The position numbers and the translations under genes are program-made. From an uncultured bacterium (GTDB taxonomy: Bacteria; Bacillota; Clostridia; Lachnospirales; Lachnospiraceae), in the NCBI GenBank assembly GCA_947651225.1, contig CANSYK010000009.1, positions 18,765-82,764 on the forward strand: a stretch of DNA of 64,000 nucleotides, given 5' to 3'. Positions 17,625-26,572 of the stretch are shown one piece after another. The notes below the pieces were generated by a model. The model saw only the letters and a list, made by a program, of their open reading frames with translations, had not been told where the DNA came from and did not search any database. Within the stretch, counting starts at the first letter, position 1; every line of letters begins with the position of its first letter.

Positions 17625-18802
17625 CTATCGTTCCTCTGCCCTGCGAATCCATTTTGCAATTTCTTTTTGTTCCTTTTCAAAAAGCTGTACACAATATATA
17701 TCTGTGTCAGACCCCACGTTTGCAACAACATCACTTGCCATATAATATTCCTTGTTTCCCCTCTGCTGCTGTGTATCCACAAAAATCTGCACCTGATCCC
17801 CCTCTTTCACAATGCCCATCAGAAAATTTTCATGGTATTTATTTTCTATCGCAAGCAAATAACAATTCTCAGGCATATACTCTATTGCCTCTTTCCAACC
17901 CACTTTTTGAAGCTCCTTAATCGGCTGAATGCTCTCGTCCACATACCCATGCTGATATCCTTCCCATGCTCCATAAATGGTATTCTCCTGCTGGAAAAGA
18001 GATAATATCGTTTCTTTTTCCTTTTCTTTCGTATAAACTGCTATTAGTTTATCCGGTTCCGCCTCACTTTTCCCTTCGTAACGTTCCAGTGTAACAGAAC
18101 GGATATCCTTTGCTGATGTAATACCGTAAATCTCTTTACAGACTTCTTCCACATCAGCACGCTCTTCCCCGTCTTTTTCCAGTCTGACACCAGCATAACG
18201 TGCCAGTGCGTAATCATTGTTCCCATTTTTCAACACATAATAATATCTTGACTCCCTGTCTGACAGAGAGTAGACTTCCCATTCTACACCCCCTATATCC
18301 TCCTCTTCCCGCAAAAAGGGTCTTTTCTGGGTTTTCATAAGCCTCACACCTTCTGCAGCCTCTGCCTTTCGGTACGGAATATCAGAGGCTTCCAGTCTGT
18401 TTGACAACTCTGTGTTCAGATATATCACTTCATATTTTAGATTGCTTCCTTTTTCATATACAATCTCTGGCACAGCACCAGCATTCTCCAGCCATTCCTG
18501 TCCATCCTGGTATAACTTTTCAAGTTCCTTTGTTGTCCTGACTGGCCTTTCTTTATAATAGTATGTCAGAAAACCACCAGAAATGCATACTACAAGAACC
18601 ATAAGAATCCCCAGATAAAGCCTTCTCGCTTTCTGGTGCGGATTTACAATATGCATTTTCCTAATACAATGGTAAATCTTGTCTTCAAACCCCTCTGTAT
18701 ACTCTATTTCCCCTCCTCTTTTTTGTCCATCTGCATAATCCCCCAGCCTGCAGATTGATATACTTCAAAAGCTTCCTTAATTATCTGGTCCTTTTTTCGC
18801 AT
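17625..18802 (-). pseudogene. Membrane-anchored anti-sigma factor, -1 frameshift near the start
   Basis: The listed 343-residue frame (17625-18656) starts inside the protein, just before a membrane helix (LYLGILMVLVVCISGGFLTYY), and continues with a large extracytoplasmic region of unknown fold. Upstream, ATG 18802 with a strong GAGAGGAGGAG site begins MRKKDQIIKEAFEVYQSAGW but ends at TAG 18704. A -1 shift at the A6 tract (T6 at 18719-18724) joins it to GEIEYTEGFEDKIYHCIRK and the main frame, giving a normal anti-sigma N-terminus. It follows a sigma-factor gene by 21 bases. The break could be a true mutation, a sequencing error in a homopolymer, or slippage. Confidence 0.7.
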
Positions 18803-18823
18803 CCTGCACTCCTCCTCTCTTCT

Positions 18824-19363
18824 TCATACAGCCTTCAGACTTTGACGCAGTATTTTTCTTCCACGATTAATTTGAGAGCGAATCGTATTATACGGACGAT
18901 TCAGCACATCCGCAATTTCTCTTGGTGACAGTTCATTGAGATAAAAAAGAGAAAGAACCTCCCGATATCCCTCATCCAACTTGTTAATTGCCGCTACAAT
19001 ATAGTTAATCCCCTCTTCCTCACAAATTTTTTGTTCTATATCAAGAATCCCTGCCGGTTCTGCCGCCATCTCATCATAAGAAGCATCTCCTTTCCCCTTT
19101 TTTCGGTAAATATCAATCGCAGCATGGCGCACGACTGTACAAATATAAGAAATTGTCCGATAATCTTCTACTTTGCCAAGTGCATCCATATGCCTTGCCA
19201 TAGAAATAATACTGTTTTGAACCGCATCCTCTGCATCTTCTCTCTGATGCAGGACATCCATTACCACCCACAGCATCAGACTGCCATGAATCCGGTAGAT
19301 TTCCTCTAATTTCTGCTTCGCCCGCTGTTCCCATACCTGTTCTTTTCTCCTCAAATACTGCAC
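18824..19363 (-). CDS. RNA polymerase sigma factor, ECF-like
   Basis: About 179 residues of sigma-70 family. Region 2 is seen at HQREDAEDAVQNSIISM and region 4 at YREVLSLFYLNELSPREIAD with a recognition helix NTIRSQINRGRKIL. GTG 19363 lies inside the likely ribosome site; TTG 19354, eight bases after AAAGGGGG, is a better start. The next gene is its membrane-bound anti-sigma factor, so the pair probably responds to an envelope signal. A terminator at 19427 and a TATAAT at about 19390 suggest its own promoter. Confidence 0.88.
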   Translation of the reverse strand: MQYLRRKEQVWEQRAKQKLEEIYRIHGSLMLWVVMDVLHQREDAEDAVQNSIISMARHMDALGKVEDYRTISYICTVVRHAAIDIYRKKGKGDASYDEMAAEPAGILDIEQKICEEEGINYIVAAINKLDEGYREVLSLFYLNELSPREIADVLNRPYNTIRSQINRGRKILRQSLKAV

Positions 19364-19426
19364 CCCCTTTCCGACTCACCCTCTATTATACTGTAACGAA
19401 ACAAAATAAAAAAATGACGCAAAAAA

Positions 19427-19453
19427 TGCGTAACTTTTTAAAAAAGTTACGCA
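19427..19453 (-). terminator. Terminator after the LiaF-like gene
   Basis: TGCGTAACTTTTT/AAAAAGTTACGCA, a near-perfect 27-base palindrome followed by a T6 run on the minus strand. It separates the two sigma modules. Confidence 0.75.
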
Positions 19454-19473
19454 CCTCATTTTCCCTGCTCCTC

Positions 19474-19779
19474 TTACCAACACCAGCAACCTTCTATAAT
19501 CCTGTTTGTGTACATCCAGTCCATTCCTGCCATTCCCATCGCAAATAGCAGCAATATACAGATCATGATAATGGCAGCAAAATCATATTTAAACTGTGAA
19601 TCCTTCCGTCGGACTGCCGCAACAAGCACCTCAATTCCCAGTACCAGAAAAACAATTGGCCACATTCTGAAAATCAAATGATAGGGTATCTCCTTAATAA
19701 ACATCTGCAGAAAAGATACTACTCCATATAAAATCAGCACACTGCCCAGCGTTATTGCCCCTACCCGTCTCTGTTTCAT
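19474..19779 (-). CDS. Small membrane protein with LiaF/LiaI-type transmembrane domain
   Basis: A 101-residue protein with three to four hydrophobic segments (AITLGSVLILYGVVSFL, WPIVFLVLGIEVLV, IIMICILLLFAMGM), the pattern of the LiaF transmembrane/DUF5668 family. Its ATG overlaps the previous stop by four bases (ATGA). Downstream member of a sigma/anti-sigma operon, so probably part of an envelope-stress response. No enzymatic motif is seen. Confidence 0.7.
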   Translation of the reverse strand: MKQRRVGAITLGSVLILYGVVSFLQMFIKEIPYHLIFRMWPIVFLVLGIEVLVAAVRRKDSQFKYDFAAIIMICILLLFAMGMAGMDWMYTNRIIEGCWCW

Positions 19780-20501
19780 GCCTGCTCCCCCTCATCTTTC
19801 TCCTTGTCGGACTGACCTCCGACATCTGCTTCCTCTTTATCAGAGTATTCCACTACACCCTCTTCTCCTTCATCAGGCTGTTCTTGTGCGTCTTCCTTTC
19901 CTTCTTTATCAAACTGCCCCATCACGTTTTCTTCCTTATGGTATTGCACCATCCATGGAAGCTTTTCTTCTTCCTGCTTCCCATCGCCACCCATAATTTC
20001 TTCTTTTTTTCCCATAATCAAATGAATACCCAAAAAGATAATAACAAATGAAAATACCATTTTAGGCAGATTGTAACGTACCATAATAACAATTGTTGAA
20101 TCCCAGAATAGAAACCCGGCATCCACCAACTGGTCAACCGCAATTTGCAAAAGACTGAAGCTTCCAAAGAAAATCAGCAATATTGCTGCCGGAATCCGGA
20201 ATCCTTTCAGAGAAACTTTATTCATTTCCTTTTTAGAAATAAAAATATATTCATCCTCTAATAATTCTCTTTCTGCATCAGTCAGGGAATTGCGGTGAAG
20301 AGAATCAAAAAAACCAAAAAACCAGATTACCGGCTCCAAAAACAACCATTCATCCATTTGCAAAAATACACATACTGCAAGGCAGGAAAAAAATATTGTC
20401 ATAATACTGACGCCTCTTTTCATATATCCTTGATACATCTGCCCAGCTCCCGGAATCATTGAAAAACATAAGTTCCAAAATCCATTCTTTTTATGCGGCA
20501 T
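19776..20501 (-). CDS. TM2-like membrane protein with acidic tail
   Basis: About 241 residues. The N-terminus has FSMIPGAGQMYQGYMKRG, the signature of TM2-type proteins, followed by about four membrane segments. The last about 65 residues are highly acidic and repetitive (QFDKEGKEDAQEQPDEGEEG and similar). ATG 20501 follows GGAGG at good distance and is preferred over 20519. Lies between an anti-sigma gene and a LiaF-like gene in one operon. Function unknown; the low-complexity tail is unusual for TM2 proteins. Confidence 0.65.
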   Translation of the reverse strand: MPHKKNGFWNLCFSMIPGAGQMYQGYMKRGVSIMTIFFSCLAVCVFLQMDEWLFLEPVIWFFGFFDSLHRNSLTDAERELLEDEYIFISKKEMNKVSLKGFRIPAAILLIFFGSFSLLQIAVDQLVDAGFLFWDSTIVIMVRYNLPKMVFSFVIIFLGIHLIMGKKEEIMGGDGKQEEEKLPWMVQYHKEENVMGQFDKEGKEDAQEQPDEGEEGVVEYSDKEEADVGGQSDKEKDEGEQA

Positions 20502-20562
20502 ACACTTTCCTCCATTCATTCAAATACTCTACATACGATTATTACCCCTCTTGTCCTGCCTG

Positions 20563-21141
20563 CTACCTAATATCCCCATCCCATAGTTTCTTCCAAAAAT
20601 CAGCCAGGGTATCCCCAACCGCTCCAGACGCCTCCTGCAAAGAATTGGTAAACTTCTTTCTTTCCTCTTTATCGGAATCCTCTTTCCCCTCTTCCTCTTC
20701 TGAATCCTTTTCTGAGACTGTCTTTCTTACTATGCTGCCCCTCTTAAACAAAAATGTCGTTTTCTCCTGTGTCTGCACAATTTCTTTTGGCAACTGTCCT
20801 GCATCATTCTGAAAAGACATCGTCAATAATATCATAATAGAAGCAGCCATTGCAAAAACAACCCTCATGCTATATGCCAGCAATTCTTTCCTTTGTCTGC
20901 TGTTTTTCTCTGACAAATCCTTAATCAGAAAAACAAAATCCTTCCTGTCAACGGTTTTATCCAGAATTTCCTGCTTTAAATCAGGCGGCGGCGGCAACAA
21001 TATTCCTTTTTCCATATGAACAGCAAAACGACGGGCGCAGCTATCACACATTGCTATGTGTTCCATAACTGCCTGTTCCTCTTTTACCGGCAGCCTGTTT
21101 CCTACATATGCCTGTAACATCTTTTCGCTTATGTGTGCCAT
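20563..21141 (-). CDS. Zinc-finger anti-sigma factor
   Basis: A 192-residue membrane-anchored anti-sigma factor. The N-terminus has the ZAS motif HIAMCDSC, with an upstream helix; one membrane segment (VVFAMAASIMILLTM) follows, then a charged extracytoplasmic region. Its start overlaps the end of the sigma-factor gene by 13 bases, the usual coupling of ECF sigma and anti-sigma. It should hold the sigma factor inactive until an envelope or redox cue releases it. Confidence 0.85.
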   Translation of the reverse strand: MAHISEKMLQAYVGNRLPVKEEQAVMEHIAMCDSCARRFAVHMEKGILLPPPPDLKQEILDKTVDRKDFVFLIKDLSEKNSRQRKELLAYSMRVVFAMAASIMILLTMSFQNDAGQLPKEIVQTQEKTTFLFKRGSIVRKTVSEKDSEEEEGKEDSDKEERKKFTNSLQEASGAVGDTLADFWKKLWDGDIR

Positions 21142-21674
21142 GAAATCCCCTCCTTTTTTAATTGTTTCTGCAGCATTGCCTTTGCTCTGCGAAGCTGTGT
21201 CTGTATCGTCTTTACCTTTTTATCTAATGCCTCTGCAATCTGCGCCCCTGTCTGGCCTCTGCAGTAATATGCCATAGCCACCTCATTATATGGCGGTTTC
21301 AGATTCCTGCATGCCTGTTCCAGTAAAGACTCCACTTCCTGTTCCATCAAAAGCTTTTCCGGTTCTGCTCCCTCTGCCGGCACAGCCGCAAACACCTTAT
21401 CTTCTGCCACAACTGTCCGCCGTTCTGCCTTTTTCAGATAGTCCAAACATTTATTGGTTGCAATCCTTGTCAGAAACCCTCCTGGATTCTCCCCATCAAA
21501 CTCTGGCAATGCTTTGTAAAACGCAAGAAATGTATCCTGTGTCAAGTCTTCCGCATCAAAATAATTCTGTGTCATGCGGAAACAAATCGAAAAGACCAGC
21601 TTTTCATAATTGTTCAATATTTTGACGAAATATTCCTCTTTGCGCACTGTTTTCAAAATATCGGACTCTTCCAA
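21129..21674 (-). CDS. ECF sigma factor, SigW/RpoE-like
   Basis: A 181-residue sigma-70 family protein. Region 2 includes YFDAEDLTQDTFLAFYKAL and GGFLTRIATNKCLDYLKK; region 4 includes LKPPYNEVAMAYYCRGQTGAQIA with recognition helix KTIQTQLRRAKAML. The start ATG 21674 follows AAAAGGAGGTG. First gene of a four-gene operon (sigma, anti-sigma, TM2-like, LiaF-like) that likely regulates itself. Confidence 0.92.
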   Translation of the reverse strand: MEESDILKTVRKEEYFVKILNNYEKLVFSICFRMTQNYFDAEDLTQDTFLAFYKALPEFDGENPGGFLTRIATNKCLDYLKKAERRTVVAEDKVFAAVPAEGAEPEKLLMEQEVESLLEQACRNLKPPYNEVAMAYYCRGQTGAQIAEALDKKVKTIQTQLRRAKAMLQKQLKKEGISWHT

Positions 21675-21746
21675 AACATCACCTCCTTTTTGGCTATCTA
21701 ATATATATAACGAAGTAAACTTGAAAAAGTCTTCAAAAATAAAAAA

Positions 21747-21788
21747 AAGAAGTCCATCTGTTTTTTCCGATCAACAGATGGACTTCTT
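21747..21788 (-). terminator. Terminator in the gap after the LytTR gene
   Basis: AAGAAGTCCATCTGTT (21747-21762) pairs perfectly with AACAGATGGACTTCTT (21773-21788). On the minus strand it is followed by TTTTTTTATTTTT. It ends whatever transcript covers 21790-22140. Confidence 0.85.
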
Positions 21789-22090
21789 CCCCCTCAAACG
21801 ATTCTCCCACTCTTCAAAGCTCCCTGACTCCTGTCATACTACTCGTCCGAAATGATTCTTTTTCATTTAAGCATATACGATGCTCTATCCCATAAACTTT
21901 CTTTACTCCTTAGAACTGTGAGTTCCTTCCTAGCACTGCAGTGTTACCATTATGTACCCATACTGTCGGACTGACCAGCCATACGAATGAAAAAACACGC
22001 ATACCCCCTCTATACTTTTATAAAAATCATTTGAACTTTCATGCTCTGCTCGTTCCGCATTCAAGTTCAAATCTTTCTGTAAGAGTATAC
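21789..22090 (-). ncRNA. Candidate structured transcript of about 300 nt
   Basis: The 470-base gap between the LytTR gene and the sigma operon has no clear ORF, but on the minus strand it begins near an extended -10 (TTAGTATACT, about 22084-22093), has a long hairpin (ATTTGAACTT...AAGTTCAAAT, about 22029-22072), smaller hairpins, and ends at a strong terminator. No known RNA family signature (6S, SRP, tmRNA, RNase P, riboswitch) was recognised. It may equally be the 3' UTR of the LytTR gene. Confidence 0.3.
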
Positions 22091-22147
22091 TAACACATTT
22101 TCACCATTTTAGCACCCTTTTTCGCCGTTAACGGTTTTTTAGTCCCC

Positions 22148-22867
22148 TTAATGGTTATTATTCCTATATTCTGAAAAAAGCTCCTCTATTTTCCTGCGCC
22201 GTCTCCGGGACAACAAAACGATTTCACCATCCCAAAGATAAATTTTTCCATCTATTTCCCTAATTTTGGATAAATTTACAATATAGCTTCTATGGCACCG
22301 AAAAAACATTCTCTCATCCAACTGCTGTTCCCAGCCATTTAATGATAAATCACTGCGATAAGAGGATACTTTTGTATAAACCTCTGTTTCTGAACCTCTT
22401 CCAGAGATATAAAGAATATCCTTCTGGTAAATACTGTATTTTTTCTTATCCCGAAAAACAACAACCTTCTTTTTTTCCAGCAAGGACATTCTGACAGCAC
22501 TTAACGCCTCCTGTATTTCTTCTGTACATACCGGTTTTGTGACAAAACGATACGCACCAACCCGGAATGCATCTTTAAAAACCTCCTCAATACATGACAA
22601 TATGACAATCTTATACTGCCTGTCTCCCTGATTCAGGTGGTATGCCGTTTCAATCCCATCAATCCCAGGCAGACATACAGACAATAACAATACATCCCAG
22701 CAAGGTTGCGCCTCTAAAACTTCCTCACCAGAAAAAAAGTGGTACAATTCATATGCCTCGCCATATTTCCCTGCCCACTCTTCTAAATGCTTTTCGATAA
22801 CCGCATGCGTGACCTCTTCATCATCACAAAGAGCAACCCGCAGCCCCTTCCTTTGTTCCATGCCCAT
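22148..22867 (-). CDS. LytTR response regulator with Ser at the phospho-site
   Basis: A 239-residue regulator. The N-terminal receiver keeps the acidic pair (CDDEE) and the Lys of TKPV, but the phospho-acceptor position reads LLLSVCLPG: Ser63 replaces Asp. The C-terminal LytTR domain is complete (VVVFRDKKKYSIYQKDILYISG, FFRCHRSYIVNLSKI, LLSRRRRRKIEELF). LytTR proteins bind direct repeats and control peptide-signalling or virulence-type loci. No histidine kinase or peptide gene is adjacent. A non-phosphorylatable receiver suggests control by binding or by abundance rather than by a kinase. Confidence 0.85.
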   Translation of the reverse strand: MGMEQRKGLRVALCDDEEVTHAVIEKHLEEWAGKYGEAYELYHFFSGEEVLEAQPCWDVLLLSVCLPGIDGIETAYHLNQGDRQYKIVILSCIEEVFKDAFRVGAYRFVTKPVCTEEIQEALSAVRMSLLEKKKVVVFRDKKKYSIYQKDILYISGRGSETEVYTKVSSYRSDLSLNGWEQQLDERMFFRCHRSYIVNLSKIREIDGKIYLWDGEIVLLSRRRRRKIEELFSEYRNNNH

Positions 22868-23004
22868 GTTAATTCCTCCATTTTAACATGTGTGCCATTT
22901 AGTTTTTCGAAAATAACATTTTTATTATAACAGAAACAACAGGAAAAGACAAAAGATTTTTAATCGAATTTCATTGCTATAACATGATAAATAGGTTACT
23001 CCCC

Positions 23005-23048
23005 GTTGCTATTCATGGCTTGACAAATTCTTTGCCACATACTATTAT
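23005..23048 (+). promoter_or_regulatory. Promoter upstream of ileS leader
   Basis: TTGACA (23020-23025), 17-base spacer and TATTAT (23043-23048). The -35 is directly preceded by GTTGCTATTCATGGCT, a diverged copy of the family E repeat. Confidence 0.7.
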
Positions 23049-23054
23049 TAGAAT

Positions 23055-23201
23055 GTTAAAAACAAGGAAGATGGTTTAGCAGCATTACAGTTTATACTTA
23101 TGCGCCGGTCCCCGCCATGATAAACGAACTGCGCATCAAAATAGGGGATTTTATGACAGACAGCAAACGCTTTCATCCTGTTTGGGATGAGAGCGTTTTT
23201 A
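23055..23201 (+). ncRNA. ileS-side leader or small RNA ending in a terminator
   Basis: From the promoter the transcript would contain an ATGCGC/GCGCAT pairing (about 23100-23134) and a terminator hairpin AAACGCTTTCATCC / GGGATGAGAGCGTTTTT (23165-23200). The T-box hallmarks are absent. It may be a transcription attenuator for ileS of an unrecognised kind, or a separate short RNA with ileS driven from elsewhere. Confidence 0.45.
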
Positions 23202-23202
23202 G

Positions 23203-23364
23203 TTAGGAACTGTCGTGAAATAATTTGCAGATAGTTCGCAGGATTTTTCTTTGACAGCGCCGAACAAAAATCGGGCGCATAGTTGGCTATGTAACTGATT
23301 TTTGGTTGGTGCTGTCAGAGAAAAAGACAAGAAATAGAGCAAATTATTTTGCGACAGTTCCTTA
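23203..23364. repeat. About 160-bp imperfect palindrome, family B, copy 2
   Basis: Left arm TTAGGAACTGTCGTGAAATA and right arm TATTTTGCGACAGTTCCTTA are inverted, and inside them TTTGACAGCGCC pairs with GGTGCTGTCA. Same ends and size as the element at 2134-2293. It lies between the terminator and the ileS start, so it would be in the ileS 5' UTR if transcription reads through. Confidence 0.75.
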
Positions 23365-23391
23365 TAACGACAATAGAAAGGAAAAAATACT

Positions 23392-26300
23392 ATGTATGAA
23401 AAAGTATCAACCAACTTAAACTTTGTAGAACGCGAAAAAAATGTTGGAAAATTCTGGCGTAACCAGAAAATTTTTGAAAAGTCCATGAAAGCAAGGGAAG
23501 GAAATCCAACCTATACCTTTTATGATGGACCCCCAACGGCAAACGGAAAACCACACATCGGCCATGTTATAACACGTGTCATTAAAGATATGATTCCTCG
23601 TTACAAAACAATGAAAGGATTTATGGTTCCCCGGAAAGCTGGCTGGGATACCCACGGACTTCCTGTAGAACTGGAAATTGAAAAGCTGCTTGGTCTGGAT
23701 GGAAAAGAACAGATTGAAGAATATGGTATTGAGCCTTTTGTAAAGCAGTGCAAGGAATCCGTCTGGAAGTATAAAGGAATGTGGGAGGATTTTTCCGGCA
23801 TAGTCGGTTTTTGGGCCGATATGGATAATCCCTACGTTACCTATGATGACAATTTTATCGAATCTGAATGGTGGGCTTTAAAAGAAATCTGGAATAAAAA
23901 ACTGTTATATAAGGGCTTTAAAATCGTGCCATACTGCCCTCGCTGTGGAACACCACTTTCTGCCCAGGAAGTGGCACAGGGCTATAAGACAGTAAAAGAA
24001 CGTTCCGCTATTGTACGCTTTAAAGCCGCCGGGGAAGATGCATATTTCCTGGCATGGACTACAACGCCATGGACACTCTCTTCTAATGTGGCTCTTTGTG
24101 TCAATCCTGATGAAACGTATTGCAAGGTAAAAGCAGCAGATGGATATACCTATTATATGGCACAGGCTCTTTTAGATACGGTGCTTGGAAAACTGGCAGA
24201 CAAAGAAAACAATACCGCAGCCTATGAAGTAATAGAAACCTGTGCTGGTAAAGACCTGGAATACAGAGAATATGAACCTCTTTATGACTGTGCTGCCAAA
24301 GCAGCCAAAAAGCAGCATAAAAAAGGATTCTTTATTACCTGTGATTCCTATGTAACCATGACAGATGGTACTGGAATCGTCCATATTGCACCAGCATTTG
24401 GTGAAGACGATGCCCAGGTAGGACGCAAATACGACCTTCCTTTTGTACAATTTGTCACAGAAAAAGGCGAAATGTCACCGGAGACCCCATATGCCGGACT
24501 GTTTGTTAAGAAAGCAGATCCAGAGGTCATTAAAGACTTAAATACACAGGGAAAGCTATTTGATGCACCAAAGTTCGAACATGAATACCCACATTGCTGG
24601 CGTTGTGATACTCCACTGATATATTATGCAAGGGAATCCTGGTTCATCAAAATGACCGAAGTAAAAGAAGAGTTAATCCGTAACAACAATACTGTAAACT
24701 GGATTCCAGAATCCATCGGCAAAGGCCGCTTTGGGAACTGGTTGGAAAACATTCAGGATTGGGGCATTTCCCGTAACCGCTATTGGGGAACCCCATTAAA
24801 CGTATGGGAATGTGAAGGCTGCGGCCATATGGAATCTATTGGAAGCCGCGCAGAACTTGCTGAAAAAAGCGGCAATCCAGAACATGCAAAAATAGAGCTT
24901 CACCGCCCTTATATTGATGAAGTTACCTTTACCTGCCCAGACTGCGGCAAAATCATGCACCGTGTACCAGAGGTTATTGACTGCTGGTTCGATTCTGGCG
25001 CCATGCCTTTTGCACAGCATCATTATCCGTTTGAAAATAAAGAACTGTTCGAAAAGCAGTTCCCGGCACAGTTTATTTCAGAAGCAGTTGACCAGACACG
25101 CGGCTGGTTCTACTCTTTGATGGCAGAATCCACCCTGCTCTTTCATAAGGCACCTTACGAAAATGTTATTGTACTTGGCCATATCCAAGACGAAAATGGA
25201 CAGAAAATGAGCAAATCAAAAGGAAATGCCGTAGATCCTTTTGAAGCCTTAGAAACCTATGGCGCTGATGCCATTCGGTGGTACTTCTATATTAACAGTG
25301 CTCCGTGGCTTCCTACCCGATTCAATGGCAAGACAGTACAGGAAGGACAGCGTAAATTTATGGGAACTCTTTGGAATACCTACGCATTCTTCGTATTGTA
25401 CGCCAATATCGACAATTTCGATGCTACAAAATATTCTTTGGAATATGACAAACTTACTGTTATGGATAAATGGCTTTTATCCCGTTTGAACAGTACTGTA
25501 AAAGAAGTAGATGAACATTTGGACAATTATCGGATTCCAGAAGCCGCAAAAGCCCTGCAGAGCTTTGTAGACGAAATGAGCAACTGGTATGTAAGACGCT
25601 GCCGTGACCGTTTCTGGGCAAAGGGCATGGAACAGGATAAAATCAATGCCTATATGACATTATACACATCCCTTGTAACCATTTCCAAAGCAGCAGCTCC
25701 AATGATTCCATTTATGACAGAAGACATTTACCGCAATCTGGTATGCTCCCTTGATCCAGATGCACCAGAAAGTATCCATCTGTGTGATTTCCCGGAAGTC
25801 TGCACAGAGCAGATTGACACACAGTTAGAAGCAGATATGGAAGTTGTCCTGGAAGCTGTCGTCCTTGGGCGTGCCTGCCGTAACACGGCAAATATCAAGA
25901 ACCGTCAGCCAATCGGAAAAATGTTTGTCAAGACAGAAAAAACGCTGTCCGATTTCTATTTGGATATTATGAAAGAAGAATTAAACGTAAAAGAAGCAGT
26001 ACTTACTGATGATATCAGCGACCTGACAACTTATAATTTCAAGCCGCAGTTTAAGACACTGGGACGCCGATTCGGCAAAAATATTAACCTTGTAAAAGAA
26101 ATCCTTGCCAGTCTGGATGGGCAAAAGGCTATGGCAGAATTAAACGAAAAAGGAACTCTTTCTATTACAGTAGATGGAACCGAAGAAGCATTGGCTCAAG
26201 ATGATCTTTTAATTGAAGCGGCACAGATGGAAGGCTATATTTCCGATAGCGATCATGGAATAACCGTTGTGCTGGATACGAACCTGACACCAGAACTTTT

Positions 26301-26553
26301 AGAGGAAGGTTTTGTACGTGAAGTCATCAGTAAAATACAGACAATGCGTAAAGATGCCGGATTTGAGGTGATGAACCACATCCGTGTCAGCATGCAGGAC
26401 AATGATACCGTAAAAGCAAATGTCCAAAAAAATGAAACCGAAATCAAGTCAGAGGTTCTGGCCGATGAAGTTTCCTATGACAGTGCAAAAGGCTTTACAA
26501 AACAATGGAACATCAACGGAGAAGAAGTTCTGCTTGGAGTAGAAAAGCTATAA
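23392..26553 (+). CDS. ileS: Isoleucine-tRNA ligase, type 2-like
   Basis: A 1053-residue class I aminoacyl-tRNA synthetase joining isoleucine to tRNA-Ile. The HIGH motif is PHIGH after YDGPPTANGK, and KMSKS is complete in GQKMSKSKGN. The editing domain is in the middle (TTTPWTLSSNVALCV and GTGIVHIAPAFGEDDAQVG). Its length and the sequence VPRKAGWDTHGLPVELEIEK place it nearer type 2 (eukaryote-like) IleRS than the about 920-residue type 1 of Bacillus. Type 2 enzymes are often less sensitive to mupirocin (established for the type; not shown here). AAAGGA precedes the ATG. A 160-bp palindrome separates it from its likely promoter. Confidence 0.96.
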   Translation: MYEKVSTNLNFVEREKNVGKFWRNQKIFEKSMKAREGNPTYTFYDGPPTANGKPHIGHVITRVIKDMIPRYKTMKGFMVPRKAGWDTHGLPVELEIEKLLGLDGKEQIEEYGIEPFVKQCKESVWKYKGMWEDFSGIVGFWADMDNPYVTYDDNFIESEWWALKEIWNKKLLYKGFKIVPYCPRCGTPLSAQEVAQGYKTVKERSAIVRFKAAGEDAYFLAWTTTPWTLSSNVALCVNPDETYCKVKAADGYTYYMAQALLDTVLGKLADKENNTAAYEVIETCAGKDLEYREYEPLYDCAAKAAKKQHKKGFFITCDSYVTMTDGTGIVHIAPAFGEDDAQVGRKYDLPFVQFVTEKGEMSPETPYAGLFVKKADPEVIKDLNTQGKLFDAPKFEHEYPHCWRCDTPLIYYARESWFIKMTEVKEELIRNNNTVNWIPESIGKGRFGNWLENIQDWGISRNRYWGTPLNVWECEGCGHMESIGSRAELAEKSGNPEHAKIELHRPYIDEVTFTCPDCGKIMHRVPEVIDCWFDSGAMPFAQHHYPFENKELFEKQFPAQFISEAVDQTRGWFYSLMAESTLLFHKAPYENVIVLGHIQDENGQKMSKSKGNAVDPFEALETYGADAIRWYFYINSAPWLPTRFNGKTVQEGQRKFMGTLWNTYAFFVLYANIDNFDATKYSLEYDKLTVMDKWLLSRLNSTVKEVDEHLDNYRIPEAAKALQSFVDEMSNWYVRRCRDRFWAKGMEQDKINAYMTLYTSLVTISKAAAPMIPFMTEDIYRNLVCSLDPDAPESIHLCDFPEVCTEQIDTQLEADMEVVLEAVVLGRACRNTANIKNRQPIGKMFVKTEKTLSDFYLDIMKEELNVKEAVLTDDISDLTTYNFKPQFKTLGRRFGKNINLVKEILASLDGQKAMAELNEKGTLSITVDGTEEALAQDDLLIEAAQMEGYISDSDHGITVVLDTNLTPELLEEGFVREVISKIQTMRKDAGFEVMNHIRVSMQDNDTVKANVQKNETEIKSEVLADEVSYDSAKGFTKQWNINGEEVLLGVEKL

Positions 26554-26572
26554 AGCGCAGGCGGTGCAAGCC

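Noticed and set aside
23199-23486. Minus-strand ORF over the family B palindrome and ileS start
   Set aside because: Arises from reading the palindrome and the ileS 5' end backwards.
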